The translations under genes and the position numbers were made by a program. A stretch of DNA of 64,000 nucleotides from Limnohabitans sp. 2KL-51. Lineage in GTDB: Bacteria; Pseudomonadota; Gammaproteobacteria; Burkholderiales; Burkholderiaceae_C. Positions 42,336 to 50,186 of the stretch are shown here, piece by piece. The notes beneath the pieces were generated by a model, which saw only the letters and a program-made list of their open reading frames with translations, had not been told where the DNA came from and searched no databases. The stretch lies in assembly GCF_003063645.1 (NCBI RefSeq), contig NZ_NESJ01000005.1, positions 62,001 to 126,000 on the forward strand, read 5' to 3'. The first letter of the stretch is position 1. Each line of letters begins with the position of its first letter.

Positions 42336-44336
42336 ATGTCCTTGAACCTGACCACATTGGCCGAGCTGCGAGACACGCGCGCTGAAATTCACCGCTTTCA
42401 AGACCGTGTGCTTGTCATGCAGTGGGTGGTGTTGTGCTGCTTTTTGCTGCTGGCCAGCCGGTTGGCTTATTTGCAAGTGGTTCGCCACGAGGATCTTTTG
42501 GCACAAGCCGAGAACAATCGCACAGCCATCTTGCCCACGGTGCCACCGCGTGGCACGATTTTGGACCGCAACAGCGTGGTTCTGGCGAGCAATTATTCAG
42601 CGTACACGCTGGAGATCACGCCTTCTAAAGTCAAGGACCTGGAGGCTACGATCAACGAACTGGCCGAGTTGGTCGACATCCAGACCAAGGACCGTCGCCG
42701 CTTCAAGCGACTGAGGGAGGAATCCAAGAGCTTTGACTCGCTGCCCATTCGCAATCGTTTGACCGATGAAGAGGTGGCCCGCTTCAGTGCGCAAAGTTAC
42801 CGATTCCCTGGCGTAGAGATCAAGGCTCGATTATTCCGTCAGTACCCGTACAGCGAGTTAGCCAGCCATGTGATTGGCTACATCGGACGCATCAACCCGC
42901 GTGACAAGGAGCGGCTGGAAGAGGATGAGGACGCAGCCGCCAATTACCGGGGCACCGAATATATTGGCAAGCTGGGTGTAGAGCAGCGCTACGAGCGCGA
43001 GCTCCATGGCATCACGGGCGTCAACGAGGTGGAAACTTCCGCAGGGGGGCGAGCCACACGCAGCTTGTCAAGCCGTCCCGCCATACCTGGGCAAAACGTG
43101 GTCTTGTCCATCGACATTCAACTGCAGAAAATGGTGGAAGACTTGTTCGGGAACCGGCGCGGAGCCCTGGTGGCGCTGGATCCCAACAACGGCGAGGTAC
43201 TCGCCTTTGTGAGCAAGCCCACCTTTGACCCCAACTTGTTTGTCGACGGCATAGATGTCGAAAATTGGCAGATGCTCAACGAGTCGATCGACAAGCCGTT
43301 GCTCAACCGGGCATTGCGCGGCACCTACCCGCCAGGCTCGACCTACAAGCCTTTCATGGCCATAGCCGCTTTGTCTACGGGCAAGCGCAGTGCCACTACC
43401 ATCATCAACGATGCAGGCTCTTGGACGTATGGTGGGCACACTTTCCGCAGCCATGGCGATGCCGGACTTGGCCCGGTCGACATGGTGCGATCCATTGTGC
43501 TGTCGAGCAACGTGTATTACTACTCGCTGGCCAATGACATGGGGGTGGATGTGATTCACGACTTCATGAAGCCGCTGGGTTTTGGCCAGAGCACTGGCAT
43601 TGACTTGCCCGGCGAAGTGCGCGGCATCTTGCCCAGCACCGAGTGGAAGCGCAACTATTACAAAAAGCCCGAGCAAAAGAAGTGGTACGGCGGCGAGACC
43701 ATCTCGCTGGGCATTGGTCAGGGGTACAACACCTTCACCATGCTGCAATTGGCCTCGGCCACAGCCACGCTGGCCAATGGCGGCCTGCAGTTCAAGCCAC
43801 GGGTGGTCACTGCCACGCAGGATGCCTTGACCCATGCTCAGGTGGAGGTGAATGCGCAGCAAGCTCTGAGTTTGGGCTACAAGCCTGAGCATGTGGAAGT
43901 GGTTCACAAAGGCTTGGTGGGAGTGGTCACCTCGGGCACCTCGGCGCGTGTTTTTACCGGGGCGGCTTACACCAGTGCCGGGAAAACCGGCACAGCGCAA
44001 GCGGTGACCATTGGGCAAAAAGACAAATACGACGCGGGCAAACTGTCTGAATACCAACGCGATCACGCCTTGTACATGGCCTACGCACCGGCTGAAAAGC
44101 CGCGAATTGCGGTGGCGGTGGTGGTAGAGAACGCAGGTTTTGGCGCGGCTTCGGCTGCCCCTATTGCAAGGCGTGTATTTGACTATTGGCTGTTGGGCCA
44201 ATACCCCAGCGAAGAAGACATGGCGGCCACCCAAAAAGGCCAGTCTGCCAGTCCGATAGGCAAGCCGCGGGCCAAATCCGAAGTGCCTTTGTTGGCCCCC
44301 ACAACCTTGCCTGCTGGCAGAGCCGAAAAACCCTGA
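42336..44336 (+). CDS. mrdA: Penicillin-binding protein 2
   Basis: A 666-residue class B transpeptidase. N-terminal membrane anchor VVLCCFLLLASRLAYLQVV, pedestal PPRGTILDRNSVVLASNYSAYTLEI, and transpeptidase motifs SxxK (PPGSTYKPFMAIAALS), SxN (VLSSNVYYYSLAND) and KTG (AGKTGTAQAV). The C-terminal tail past GFGAASAAPIARRVFDYWLLG is Lys/Pro-rich. It makes cross-links during elongation with MreBCD and RodA. rodA, which usually follows, is absent here. Confidence 0.97.
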   Translation: MSLNLTTLAELRDTRAEIHRFQDRVLVMQWVVLCCFLLLASRLAYLQVVRHEDLLAQAENNRTAILPTVPPRGTILDRNSVVLASNYSAYTLEITPSKVKDLEATINELAELVDIQTKDRRRFKRLREESKSFDSLPIRNRLTDEEVARFSAQSYRFPGVEIKARLFRQYPYSELASHVIGYIGRINPRDKERLEEDEDAAANYRGTEYIGKLGVEQRYERELHGITGVNEVETSAGGRATRSLSSRPAIPGQNVVLSIDIQLQKMVEDLFGNRRGALVALDPNNGEVLAFVSKPTFDPNLFVDGIDVENWQMLNESIDKPLLNRALRGTYPPGSTYKPFMAIAALSTGKRSATTIINDAGSWTYGGHTFRSHGDAGLGPVDMVRSIVLSSNVYYYSLANDMGVDVIHDFMKPLGFGQSTGIDLPGEVRGILPSTEWKRNYYKKPEQKKWYGGETISLGIGQGYNTFTMLQLASATATLANGGLQFKPRVVTATQDALTHAQVEVNAQQALSLGYKPEHVEVVHKGLVGVVTSGTSARVFTGAAYTSAGKTGTAQAVTIGQKDKYDAGKLSEYQRDHALYMAYAPAEKPRIAVAVVVENAGFGAASAAPIARRVFDYWLLGQYPSEEDMAATQKGQSASPIGKPRAKSEVPLLAPTTLPAGRAEKP

Positions 44337-44337
44337 T

Positions 44338-44440
44338 GCGGGTGTTCAGCTGGCGAAGACCGTAGCCAGATCGGTAAGGTCTGGAGAAGGCACATCAGTG
44401 AGTCAACCGCCAGGGCAGCGGGAACAACCCGAACACCCGC
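44338..44440. terminator. Possible long-range hairpin after mrdA
   Basis: GCGGGTGTTC (44338-44347) and GAACACCCGC (44431-44440) are exact inverted repeats 83 bp apart in the convergent gap after mrdA. No T-run; could be a bidirectional terminator or the scar of a lost segment. Nothing else was recognised in this gap. Confidence 0.35.
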
Positions 44441-44469
44441 TCATGCATGAGCCTGAATTCAAGTGACGT

Positions 44470-44844
44470 TCAGACCTTTGTGGGGTCTGTGGCCATCGTG
44501 TCAAATTTTTTGAAGTAATGTTTGGCCAGAGCCACCAGCTGGCCGTCAGAGGGGTGGTCACTGGCGATGCTGTCGACGATGGCTGCAGCGGTGCTTTTTT
44601 GGTGGGCTGCGCACCAGTCACGGAATTCGTTGCGAACCAGGCCTGGTCCGGTCACCAACACTTCGTGTGCACCTGAGAGGACTTGGGCCACCTCGACGTA
44701 AAAGGCAGCAGTGTCACCGGCTTTGCCTTGGTGTTTGTGGTGGCTGCGCGAATGGATGCGCTTAGCTTCTATGTGCTCACGGTCAAACATGAGCACATGG
44801 GCTTCCTGGTGGTCCATCCAGACGACGGCGTGAAAAGTACTCAT
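44470..44844 (-). CDS. Translational machinery protein family (small unknown protein)
   Basis: A 124-residue protein, MSTFHAVVWMDHQEAHVLMFDREHIEAKRIHSRSHHKHQGKAGDTAAFYVEVAQVLSGAHEVLVTGPGLVRNEFRDWCAAHQ, with AAGGA before the ATG. It fits the proteobacterial family named translational machinery protein, which resembles an eRF1/Pelota-like fold fragment: the VWMDHxEAHV strand, then VLVTGPGLxRNEFxxW. The function is unproven. It sits 20 bp after the DksA/TraR gene on the same strand, suggesting a small stress-related operon (inference). Confidence 0.78.
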   Translation of the reverse strand: MSTFHAVVWMDHQEAHVLMFDREHIEAKRIHSRSHHKHQGKAGDTAAFYVEVAQVLSGAHEVLVTGPGLVRNEFRDWCAAHQKSTAAAIVDSIASDHPSDGQLVALAKHYFKKFDTMATDPTKV

Positions 44845-44864
44845 CAAAATCCTTGGTAAAAAAA

Positions 44865-45236
44865 TCAGCGGCGTTGTTCAGCCACGGTTTGGCAATCGAT
44901 GCAGCGTTTGGCTGTGGGGTAAGCGTTCAGGCGTGCAGGTGCAATGGTCATGCCGCAGTCGGTGCACTGGCCATAGGTGCCCCCATCCATGCGTGCCAGT
45001 GCGGCTTCTATGTCGCCCAGCTCAGCCGTTTCGTGCTCGTTCATGGCGAACTCGTCGTTGCGCTCGGAAATGGCCTGCGCCCGGTCATCAAAGCTGCGCA
45101 CATCGTGCTCTGCCGCCATGTCGGCGCGCGAGACCAAACCCCCACGCTGCTCTGCGATGCGCTGCAGCAGTTGCGCGCGCTCTTGCAAAAGGCGTTCGCG
45201 GTGGAGGGGGAGGGTTGGGGTGTGGGATGAAGTCAT
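44865..45236 (-). CDS. TraR/DksA family zinc-finger protein
   Basis: A 123-residue protein with an N-terminal coiled-coil (HRERLLQERAQLLQRIAEQRGGL...DDRAQAISERNDEFAMNEHETAELGDIEAALARMDGGTYGQC) and a C-terminal four-Cys zinc finger, CTDCGMTIAPARLNAYPTAKRCIDCQ. It is shorter than DksA and lacks a clear DxxDxA coiled-coil tip, so it is a DksA-like paralogue rather than DksA. It may bind the RNA polymerase secondary channel. An inverted repeat lies upstream. Confidence 0.9.
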   Translation of the reverse strand: MTSSHTPTLPLHRERLLQERAQLLQRIAEQRGGLVSRADMAAEHDVRSFDDRAQAISERNDEFAMNEHETAELGDIEAALARMDGGTYGQCTDCGMTIAPARLNAYPTAKRCIDCQTVAEQRR

Positions 45237-45279
45237 GGCTTCATCCTAGGTGCCTGTGGTGAGGAGGTATTGATGTGGG

Positions 45280-45323
45280 TCAACCCCTGCTGCTCAAGGG
45301 CACCAGCCATGGACAGGGGTTGA
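45280..45323. other. 10-bp-arm inverted repeat upstream of the dksA-like gene
   Basis: TCAACCCCTG (45280-45289) and CAGGGGTTGA (45314-45323), loop 24 nt, between the GST stop and the dksA-like start. TTGATGTG also occurs as a direct repeat beside each arm. Terminator, leader hairpin or operator cannot be decided. Confidence 0.45.
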
Positions 45324-45351
45324 TGTGCCTCAAGCGCTCAAGCACACAGAT

Positions 45352-46002
45352 TTAGCTTTTGGCTTTCATGCGTGACATCATCAATTCCATGTTGGCTTTG
45401 CGGTCAGCGTTGACTTTTTGCATGTGGGGGCGTTCGCCTATCATTTTGAGGTACTCACGCGCTGGCAACTCGGCCAAAAAGTCTTTGCCGTAAATCAGCT
45501 TGGTGGCACCCGAAATCAGGGGCAGGTGCGTGACGGCTGCGCAGTCGGCCAGCGTCAGGCTGTCGCCCGCAATGAAGGGCGAGAACTTGGCCAGTTTGGC
45601 AAACGCGGCGACGTTCTTTTCCAGTTGCGCAGCGGTCTTTTCTTTCACCGAGTCGCTCACCTTGCCACCGAAAAACGCTTCGGGATACAGGTTGCGTGCC
45701 ACCAATTCCAGGTGCATGTCCAGAAACAGCGCCAATTCGCGGACTTTGGCGGCGGCAAAAGGGTCGGCTGGTATCAAGGGGTTTTGCGGGTACTTTTGCT
45801 CGATGTATTCGAGCATCACGGCCGACTCGCACATCGCGCCATCAGGTGTCTTGAGGTAAGGCACTTTGCCCAAGGGGCTGGCGGCAGCGTCGGTGGCACC
45901 CACCCACGCCAGCTCTTCTTCAAAAGGCACGCCTTTTTCGAGCAGGGCGAATTTGACTTTGTTGTGGTAATTGCTGGCTGCGAAGCCGCAGAGTGTGAGC
46001 AT
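45352..46002 (-). CDS. Glutathione S-transferase family protein
   Basis: A 216-residue GST. The thioredoxin-fold N-domain is MLTLCGFAASNYHNKVKFALLEKGVPFEEELAWVGATDAAASPLGKVPYLKTPDGAMCESAVMLEYIEQKYP, with the cis-Pro KVPYL and the ESAVM glutathione-contact motif. The C-terminal helical domain includes SPFIAGDSLTLADCAAVTHLPLI (the N-capping LTLADCA box). Substrate unknown. Single gene, same strand as the dksA-like pair. Confidence 0.92.
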   Translation of the reverse strand: MLTLCGFAASNYHNKVKFALLEKGVPFEEELAWVGATDAAASPLGKVPYLKTPDGAMCESAVMLEYIEQKYPQNPLIPADPFAAAKVRELALFLDMHLELVARNLYPEAFFGGKVSDSVKEKTAAQLEKNVAAFAKLAKFSPFIAGDSLTLADCAAVTHLPLISGATKLIYGKDFLAELPAREYLKMIGERPHMQKVNADRKANMELMMSRMKAKS

Positions 46003-46132
46003 GGGGGTCTCCAGTTAAGTAGGTAGAACACAGATTAGCCTATGGTGCTGAACTGACGAGTCACCAATATGCCTGTAAGGTCCATATCAAGACCCCCCTC
46101 CAAAATGTTGCCACCCTTTATTCGGAGCCCGT

Positions 46133-46555
46133 ATGTTGGAGCGACTTGTTTACCGCTCACAAGCCACCCACAAACTCGGTAGCTTGCATTTGTTCAATTT
46201 GCTGGTGCAGTGCCGCAAACGCAACCTGAGCTTGGGCATCACGGGGCATTTGCTCTACACCGAGGAAATTTTTGTTCAGTGCATCGAGGGCCCCAGTGGC
46301 TCCATCGACACTTTGTGGAGAAGCCTCCAGCGCGATGAGCGGCACCACAATGTAGAACTGTTAGCGCGAGGCCCCATCACCGATCGGCAGTTTTCAGATT
46401 GGGCCATGGCGTTTTCCTCCTATGCGCATTTCGACAAGTACGATATTCCCGGTTTTTTTCCGGTGGATGCCCAAGGCATGTCCCGTGCGGCCGATCGTTG
46501 CGCACAGTGGGCAAACGCCCCATATTCGGACGAAAAAGCCGAAACAACCCTCTGA
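46133..46555 (+). CDS. Stand-alone BLUF-domain blue-light sensor
   Basis: A 140-residue protein made almost entirely of one BLUF domain. The FAD-photochemistry residues line up with AppA at a constant offset of 14: Y7 (AppA Y21), N31 (N45), Q49 (Q63), W90 (W104) and M92 (M106). Surrounding motifs are RLVYRSQAT, RNLSLGITGHLLY, FVQCIEGP and FSDWAMAF. No output domain is fused, so it probably signals through a partner protein. Monocistronic; no partner such as a PAS or MerR protein is adjacent. Confidence 0.93.
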   Translation: MLERLVYRSQATHKLGSLHLFNLLVQCRKRNLSLGITGHLLYTEEIFVQCIEGPSGSIDTLWRSLQRDERHHNVELLARGPITDRQFSDWAMAFSSYAHFDKYDIPGFFPVDAQGMSRAADRCAQWANAPYSDEKAETTL

Positions 46556-46618
46556 AGAGACGGGTGCATGGACCGGGTGAGTCCAGAGGCCTCAACCTTC
46601 AATGCCATAATTCCCGCC

Positions 46619-46984
46619 ATGTTCAGTCTGCAATCCCTGCGCAACGCCCCCCGCCTCACCCGCCTCGTGCTGGTGTGGTTTGCGTTGTTTGTGGGGGTGG
46701 CCGTGGCTTCGCCGCTGGTCAACCCAGAGGGCGTGCAACTGGTGTGCACCACAGCGGGCAGCGTCAAGTTGCTTCAGCTCGATGCCGATGGCGAGGAAGC
46801 GCAAGGCAGCCACCACGGCTTGCACTGCCCCTTGTGTTTGCCGGTGGCCGCGCCCCCGGTGGTGTCTGTTTCAGCGCCAGTCCATGTCGGGCTGTCTCAT
46901 GCGCTGCGTCCTCTAGAGCAGGCCCGGCTGGCTTCGCTCATCGGCCTGCCTTGGCAGGCCCGCGCTCCCCCCTCTTTTTCTTGA
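46619..46984 (+). CDS. DUF2946-like small protein, copy 1
   Basis: A 121-residue protein with a membrane or signal segment, RLVLVWFALFVGVAVASP (about residues 14-31), then VQLVCTTAGSVKLL and a metal-ligand-like HHGLHCPLCLPV. It is a paralogue of the protein at 52645 (RLVLVWYVLFVGV, VVCSTMGIMKVV, DCPLCAHA) and of the one at 47616 (EVCTTEGR, DHCALCVLA). These three flank or lie within the copper gene island. The CxxC with nearby His suggests metal binding; the function of DUF2946 proteins is not established. Confidence 0.75.
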   Translation: MFSLQSLRNAPRLTRLVLVWFALFVGVAVASPLVNPEGVQLVCTTAGSVKLLQLDADGEEAQGSHHGLHCPLCLPVAAPPVVSVSAPVHVGLSHALRPLEQARLASLIGLPWQARAPPSFS

Positions 46985-47115
46985 TCACGGCAGCTGTTTG
47001 ACGGCCAAGTGCGGCGTGCCCGCATGAGCCGCTAACCTGCCCGTGATCCGGTGCGCTGGCTTTCAAGCGGCGCCATACCCTCTCCCCTCGTGTCTTTTTT
47101 TAACTGGAGTTCGCC

Positions 47116-47589
47116 ATGAAACGCGTTTTTGTCTCTTTTGCCGTCCTGATGTCGGCCCTGTTCAGCCAGGCCCAAGCCCAAGTCACCGTCAAAGACGCTT
47201 GGGTGCGTGCTACCGTGGCGCAGCAAAAAGCCACAGGTGCTTTCATGCAACTGCAGTCAAGCCAAGACGCCAAGTTGATCTCGGCCCAGTCGCCTGTGGC
47301 GGGTGTGGTGGAGGTGCACGAGATGGCCATGGACGGCGGCGTCATGAAAATGCGTGCGGTGCCCAGCTTGGCCTTGCCCGCTGGCAAAGCGGTGGACCTC
47401 AAGCCCGGTGGTTACCACGTCATGCTGATGGACCTGAAAGGCCAGGTCAAAGACGGTGACACCGTGCCCGTGACCCTGGTGGTTGAAGGCAAAGACGGCA
47501 AGCGCCAGAACATCGAGATCAAGGCCTCTGCACGCATGGCCGCAGCACCCGCCATGAAGCATGGCGACGGCCACATGCACAAGCATTGA
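47116..47589 (+). CDS. Copper chaperone PCu(A)C, copy 1
   Basis: A 157-residue periplasmic protein with a signal peptide (FVSFAVLMSALFSQAQAQ) and GGAG before the ATG. The PCu(A)C core is VKDAWVRATVAQQKATGAFMQLQSSQDAKLISAQSPVAGVVEVHEMAMDGGVMKMRAV, with the Cu(I) ligands in HEM and the spaced MxM, and GGYHVMLMDLKGQVKDGD for the second His-Met pair. A Met/His tail (MKHGDGHMHKH) follows. It delivers Cu(I) to cytochrome oxidase CuA sites with Sco-type proteins. Confidence 0.93.
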   Translation: MKRVFVSFAVLMSALFSQAQAQVTVKDAWVRATVAQQKATGAFMQLQSSQDAKLISAQSPVAGVVEVHEMAMDGGVMKMRAVPSLALPAGKAVDLKPGGYHVMLMDLKGQVKDGDTVPVTLVVEGKDGKRQNIEIKASARMAAAPAMKHGDGHMHKH

Positions 47590-47615
47590 TTTCGTAACTT
47601 TTTTCTGATCCATCC

Positions 47616-48014
47616 ATGACCTGGACTTCAGCCCAACTGCGCAGGCTCAGCCTGTGGCTGCTGTGCGCGATGCTGCTGGCGGCTTTGGCCCCCACGCTCT
47701 CGCGTGCGCGGGCATGGAGCCAGGGCAGCGCCGTGCCATGGATGGAGGTGTGCACCACCGAGGGCAGACAGCAGACGGTGCACAACCAGCAGGGCAATGC
47801 ACAGGGCGACGAAGGTTCTTTGCCAGGCGCGGCCATGCTCGACCATTGCGCCTTGTGCGTGTTGGCCAGCGACCGCATGGCGCCCCCGCCCACACCTTTA
47901 TCGTGGCAGGCTTTGCCACAAGCGCCGCCCTTGTTGGCGCACTTGGATCCACACATGCCTCAAGCCGTCCCCTGCTGGACGGTTCACTCCCGCGCCCCGC
48001 CTGCCCACGCCTGA
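47616..48014 (+). CDS. DUF2946-like protein, copy 2
   Basis: A 132-residue protein with an N-terminal hydrophobic segment (LSLWLLCAMLLAALAPTLSRA), VPWMEVCTTEGRQQTV and LDHCALCVLASDRMAPPP. The VCTT and CxxC blocks match the other two copies in the island. It follows the first PCu(A)C gene by 26 bp and precedes the Crp/Fnr gene. Probably membrane-anchored; proposed copper-related role is from context. Confidence 0.75.
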   Translation: MTWTSAQLRRLSLWLLCAMLLAALAPTLSRARAWSQGSAVPWMEVCTTEGRQQTVHNQQGNAQGDEGSLPGAAMLDHCALCVLASDRMAPPPTPLSWQALPQAPPLLAHLDPHMPQAVPCWTVHSRAPPAHA

Positions 48015-48109
48015 AGTCAGCCGTGGCAGGCCGGGCTCATGCCCGCCTGCTGTTCGCCAGGAGCCTGCTTTCATGCAGGTGCACTGGCCCATTCAGTCAG
48101 GAGCAGCGT

Positions 48110-48697
48110 GTGCAATTTCTCAATCAAATTCCGGTGGGTGAGCCCATCCATGTGAACCGTGGCCAAAGCTTGTTGGCCGCAGGCGGTGTCGGCCCCGTGT
48201 GGCGCGTGACCCAAGGTGTTTTCAAGCTGGAGCGCCATGGCCAAGACGGCCAAATTCTGGTGCAACTGGCCCAAGCCGGAGACCTGATCGGCGTGGAGTC
48301 TTTGTGCGCCGAACCCTATGCCTTCACGGCCGTGGCCTTGGTGGCCGCGCAAGCAAAGCCGCTTGCAGCTGGCCAAGACCTGGACCGCTACACCACCATG
48401 ACGCAGGGCTTCTTGCAGCAGCAACGACAGACCTGCGACATGCACCGTTTGCGCACCGGCCCCATCGTGCAACGCCTGGCCTATTTGTTGACGGTATTGG
48501 GCAAGCAGGCCGATGGCCGTGTGTTGACCGTGCAACGCAAAGAACTGCCCACACTCAAGGAAATGGCCCGCGTGGTCGACTCCACTTTTGAGACCGTGTG
48601 CCGCGAACTCAACACCTTGCTGCCCGAACGCAAGCAGCCTCGCCTGCGTGTGCCCAGCGTGTGGGCGGTGGGCCAGCCCTTTGCCATGGCGGCCTGA
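48110..48697 (+). CDS. Crp/Fnr family transcriptional regulator, short form
   Basis: A 195-residue regulator from a GTG at 48110, picked because AGGAG lies 6 nt upstream and no ATG is near the conserved N-terminus. The cyclic-nucleotide-type beta-roll is VGEPIHVNRGQSLLAAGGVGPVWRVTQGVFKLERHGQDGQILVQLAQAGDLIGVESLCAEPYAFTAVAL. The Crp HTH is KELPTLKEMARVVDSTFETVCRELNTLLPE. It lacks the N-terminal Cys cluster of FNR. Its place inside the copper island suggests control of these genes by a redox or copper cue (inference). Confidence 0.85.
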   Translation: MQFLNQIPVGEPIHVNRGQSLLAAGGVGPVWRVTQGVFKLERHGQDGQILVQLAQAGDLIGVESLCAEPYAFTAVALVAAQAKPLAAGQDLDRYTTMTQGFLQQQRQTCDMHRLRTGPIVQRLAYLLTVLGKQADGRVLTVQRKELPTLKEMARVVDSTFETVCRELNTLLPERKQPRLRVPSVWAVGQPFAMAA

Positions 48698-48706
48698 AAG
48701 CAAGAC

Positions 48707-49252
48707 ATGCAACAGGTGATTTTCAGGTTCTGGCAAAGCGCTCAAAAAACCGGCTTTGGCCTGGGTTTTGTGGCAGGCGGCTTGTTCATGGGTCTGGTCG
48801 CCATGGCGTTGTTGGGCATGGGCTCTGCCCACGCACACGACTTTAAGCAGGGCGATGTGGTGATGGACCACCCTTACGCCACGCCCAGCTTGGCAGGCAC
48901 GACCACGGGCGCGGTGTATTTCAAGTCCATCCGCAACAAAGGCAAAACGCCTGACCGCCTGCTGTCGGCCCGCACCGCTGTGGCTGCGCGGGTCGAAATC
49001 CACCAGATGCAGATGGACGGCAACGTGATGCGCATGCGCCAAGTGCCCGCCTTGGAGTTACCCGCACAAACCGAAGTGTCTTTGCGGCACGGCGGCGCGG
49101 GCACGCACCACCTGATGCTGCTGGACATGGCCAAACCCCTCAAAGACGGTGACCGCTTCGATCTGGAGCTGGTCTTTGAAAAAGCAGGCACCCGGCGTGT
49201 GAACGTTTGGGTGCAAACACCGCGAGCAGGTGCACCTGCGCACAAGCATTGA
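48707..49252 (+). CDS. Copper chaperone PCu(A)C, copy 2
   Basis: A 181-residue protein with an unusually long N-terminal hydrophobic segment (TGFGLGFVAGGLFMGLVAMALLGMGSAHAH) that may stay as an anchor or be cleaved at AHAHD. The PCu(A)C core is VVMDHPYATPSLAGTTTGAVYFKSIRNKGKTPDRLLSARTAVAARVEIHQMQMDGNVMRMRQV and GGAGTHHLMLLDMAKPLKDGD, keeping the H-x-M / M-x-M / H-L-M ligand pattern. It starts 9 bp after the Crp/Fnr stop and 28 bp before the mbnP-type gene, so it belongs to the copper operon. Confidence 0.92.
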   Translation: MQQVIFRFWQSAQKTGFGLGFVAGGLFMGLVAMALLGMGSAHAHDFKQGDVVMDHPYATPSLAGTTTGAVYFKSIRNKGKTPDRLLSARTAVAARVEIHQMQMDGNVMRMRQVPALELPAQTEVSLRHGGAGTHHLMLLDMAKPLKDGDRFDLELVFEKAGTRRVNVWVQTPRAGAPAHKH

Positions 49253-49280
49253 TTTTTAATTATTTAACAGGAGAGTCCAC

Positions 49281-50186
49281 ATGAAAAAAATCCAATACAT
49301 CCTCACCGCAATGGCAGCCGTCAGCGTGGCCGCATTGACCGCCTGCGGCGGTGGCAGTGACAACACGCCCAAGTCGATCAGCATCGATTTCGCGGCCATG
49401 ACGGGCAGTACGCCCATCACCTGCACATCCAGCCTGAGTGATCTGGGCACCACCAATGCCGGCGGCACGCTGTCAGATCTGCGCTTTTATGTGTCCAACG
49501 TGAAGCTGGTGAAAGCCGATGGCAGCACAGCCCCCCTCACCCTGGATGCCACTGACAACTTCAACGCCACCAAAGGCAGCGATGCCGTCACCCTGATTGA
49601 CCTGGAAGACAAAACCGGCACTTGCGTGGGCACCACCGCCACCAACAGCACCATCAAGGGCACCGTGCCAGCAGGCGACTATGTGGGCGTCAAAATGACC
49701 TTGGGCGTGCCCTTGGCCATGAACCACACCGACCACACGGCCGATTTGAGCGTGACCCCGGCCGTGGTCAACAACGCCGTTCACCCCGGCATGGCCTGGA
49801 GCTGGGCAGGCGGTCGCAAGTTCACCAAAATTGAAGTGACCAACAGCACCTGGACGGCCCCCACGTTCAACGTGCACCTGGGTTCAACAGGCTGTACAGG
49901 TGCCAACCCGGCAGCAGGTCAGGTGGACACCTGCTCGCGCCCCAATCGTGTGGACTTTGGCTTTGCCAGCTTCAACCCCAGCACCCAAAAAGTGGCGGTG
50001 GATGTGAAGGCGCTGCTGTCGGGCAACAACGTCACCCTCAACGGCGGTGGACCCACAGGGTGCATGTCTGGCAATACCGATCCGGAGTGCGGTGAAATTT
50101 TCAAGGCCCTAAGTCTGGACCTGACCGCAGGTACCACGCTCAACGGCGGCTTGAACCAGCGCTTGTTCAAAGTGATCAGCAAATGA
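49281..50186 (+). CDS. MbnP family copper-binding lipoprotein (metallo-mystery pair, four-Cys protein)
   Basis: A 301-residue protein with lipobox LTAC (C22). Besides C22 it has C48, C115, C205, C218, C261 and C270. The family hallmark VHPGMAWSWAGGRKFTKIEV spans residues 167-186, with H168, W173 and W175; F-NVHLGSTGC (H199, C205) follows. In methanotrophs the partner MbnH oxidises a Trp of MbnP to kynurenine, creating a copper site; W173 or W175 is the candidate here by family resemblance. Overlaps the MbnH-type gene by ATGA. Confidence 0.9.
   Translation: MKKIQYILTAMAAVSVAALTACGGGSDNTPKSISIDFAAMTGSTPITCTSSLSDLGTTNAGGTLSDLRFYVSNVKLVKADGSTAPLTLDATDNFNATKGSDAVTLIDLEDKTGTCVGTTATNSTIKGTVPAGDYVGVKMTLGVPLAMNHTDHTADLSVTPAVVNNAVHPGMAWSWAGGRKFTKIEVTNSTWTAPTFNVHLGSTGCTGANPAAGQVDTCSRPNRVDFGFASFNPSTQKVAVDVKALLSGNNVTLNGGGPTGCMSGNTDPECGEIFKALSLDLTAGTTLNGGLNQRLFKVISK

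Noticed and set aside
47654..48109. A 152-residue N-terminal extension of the Crp/Fnr protein
   Set aside because: The extension overlaps the DUF2946-type gene in another frame and has no family similarity; GTG at 48110 with AGGAG 6 nt upstream is the supported start.
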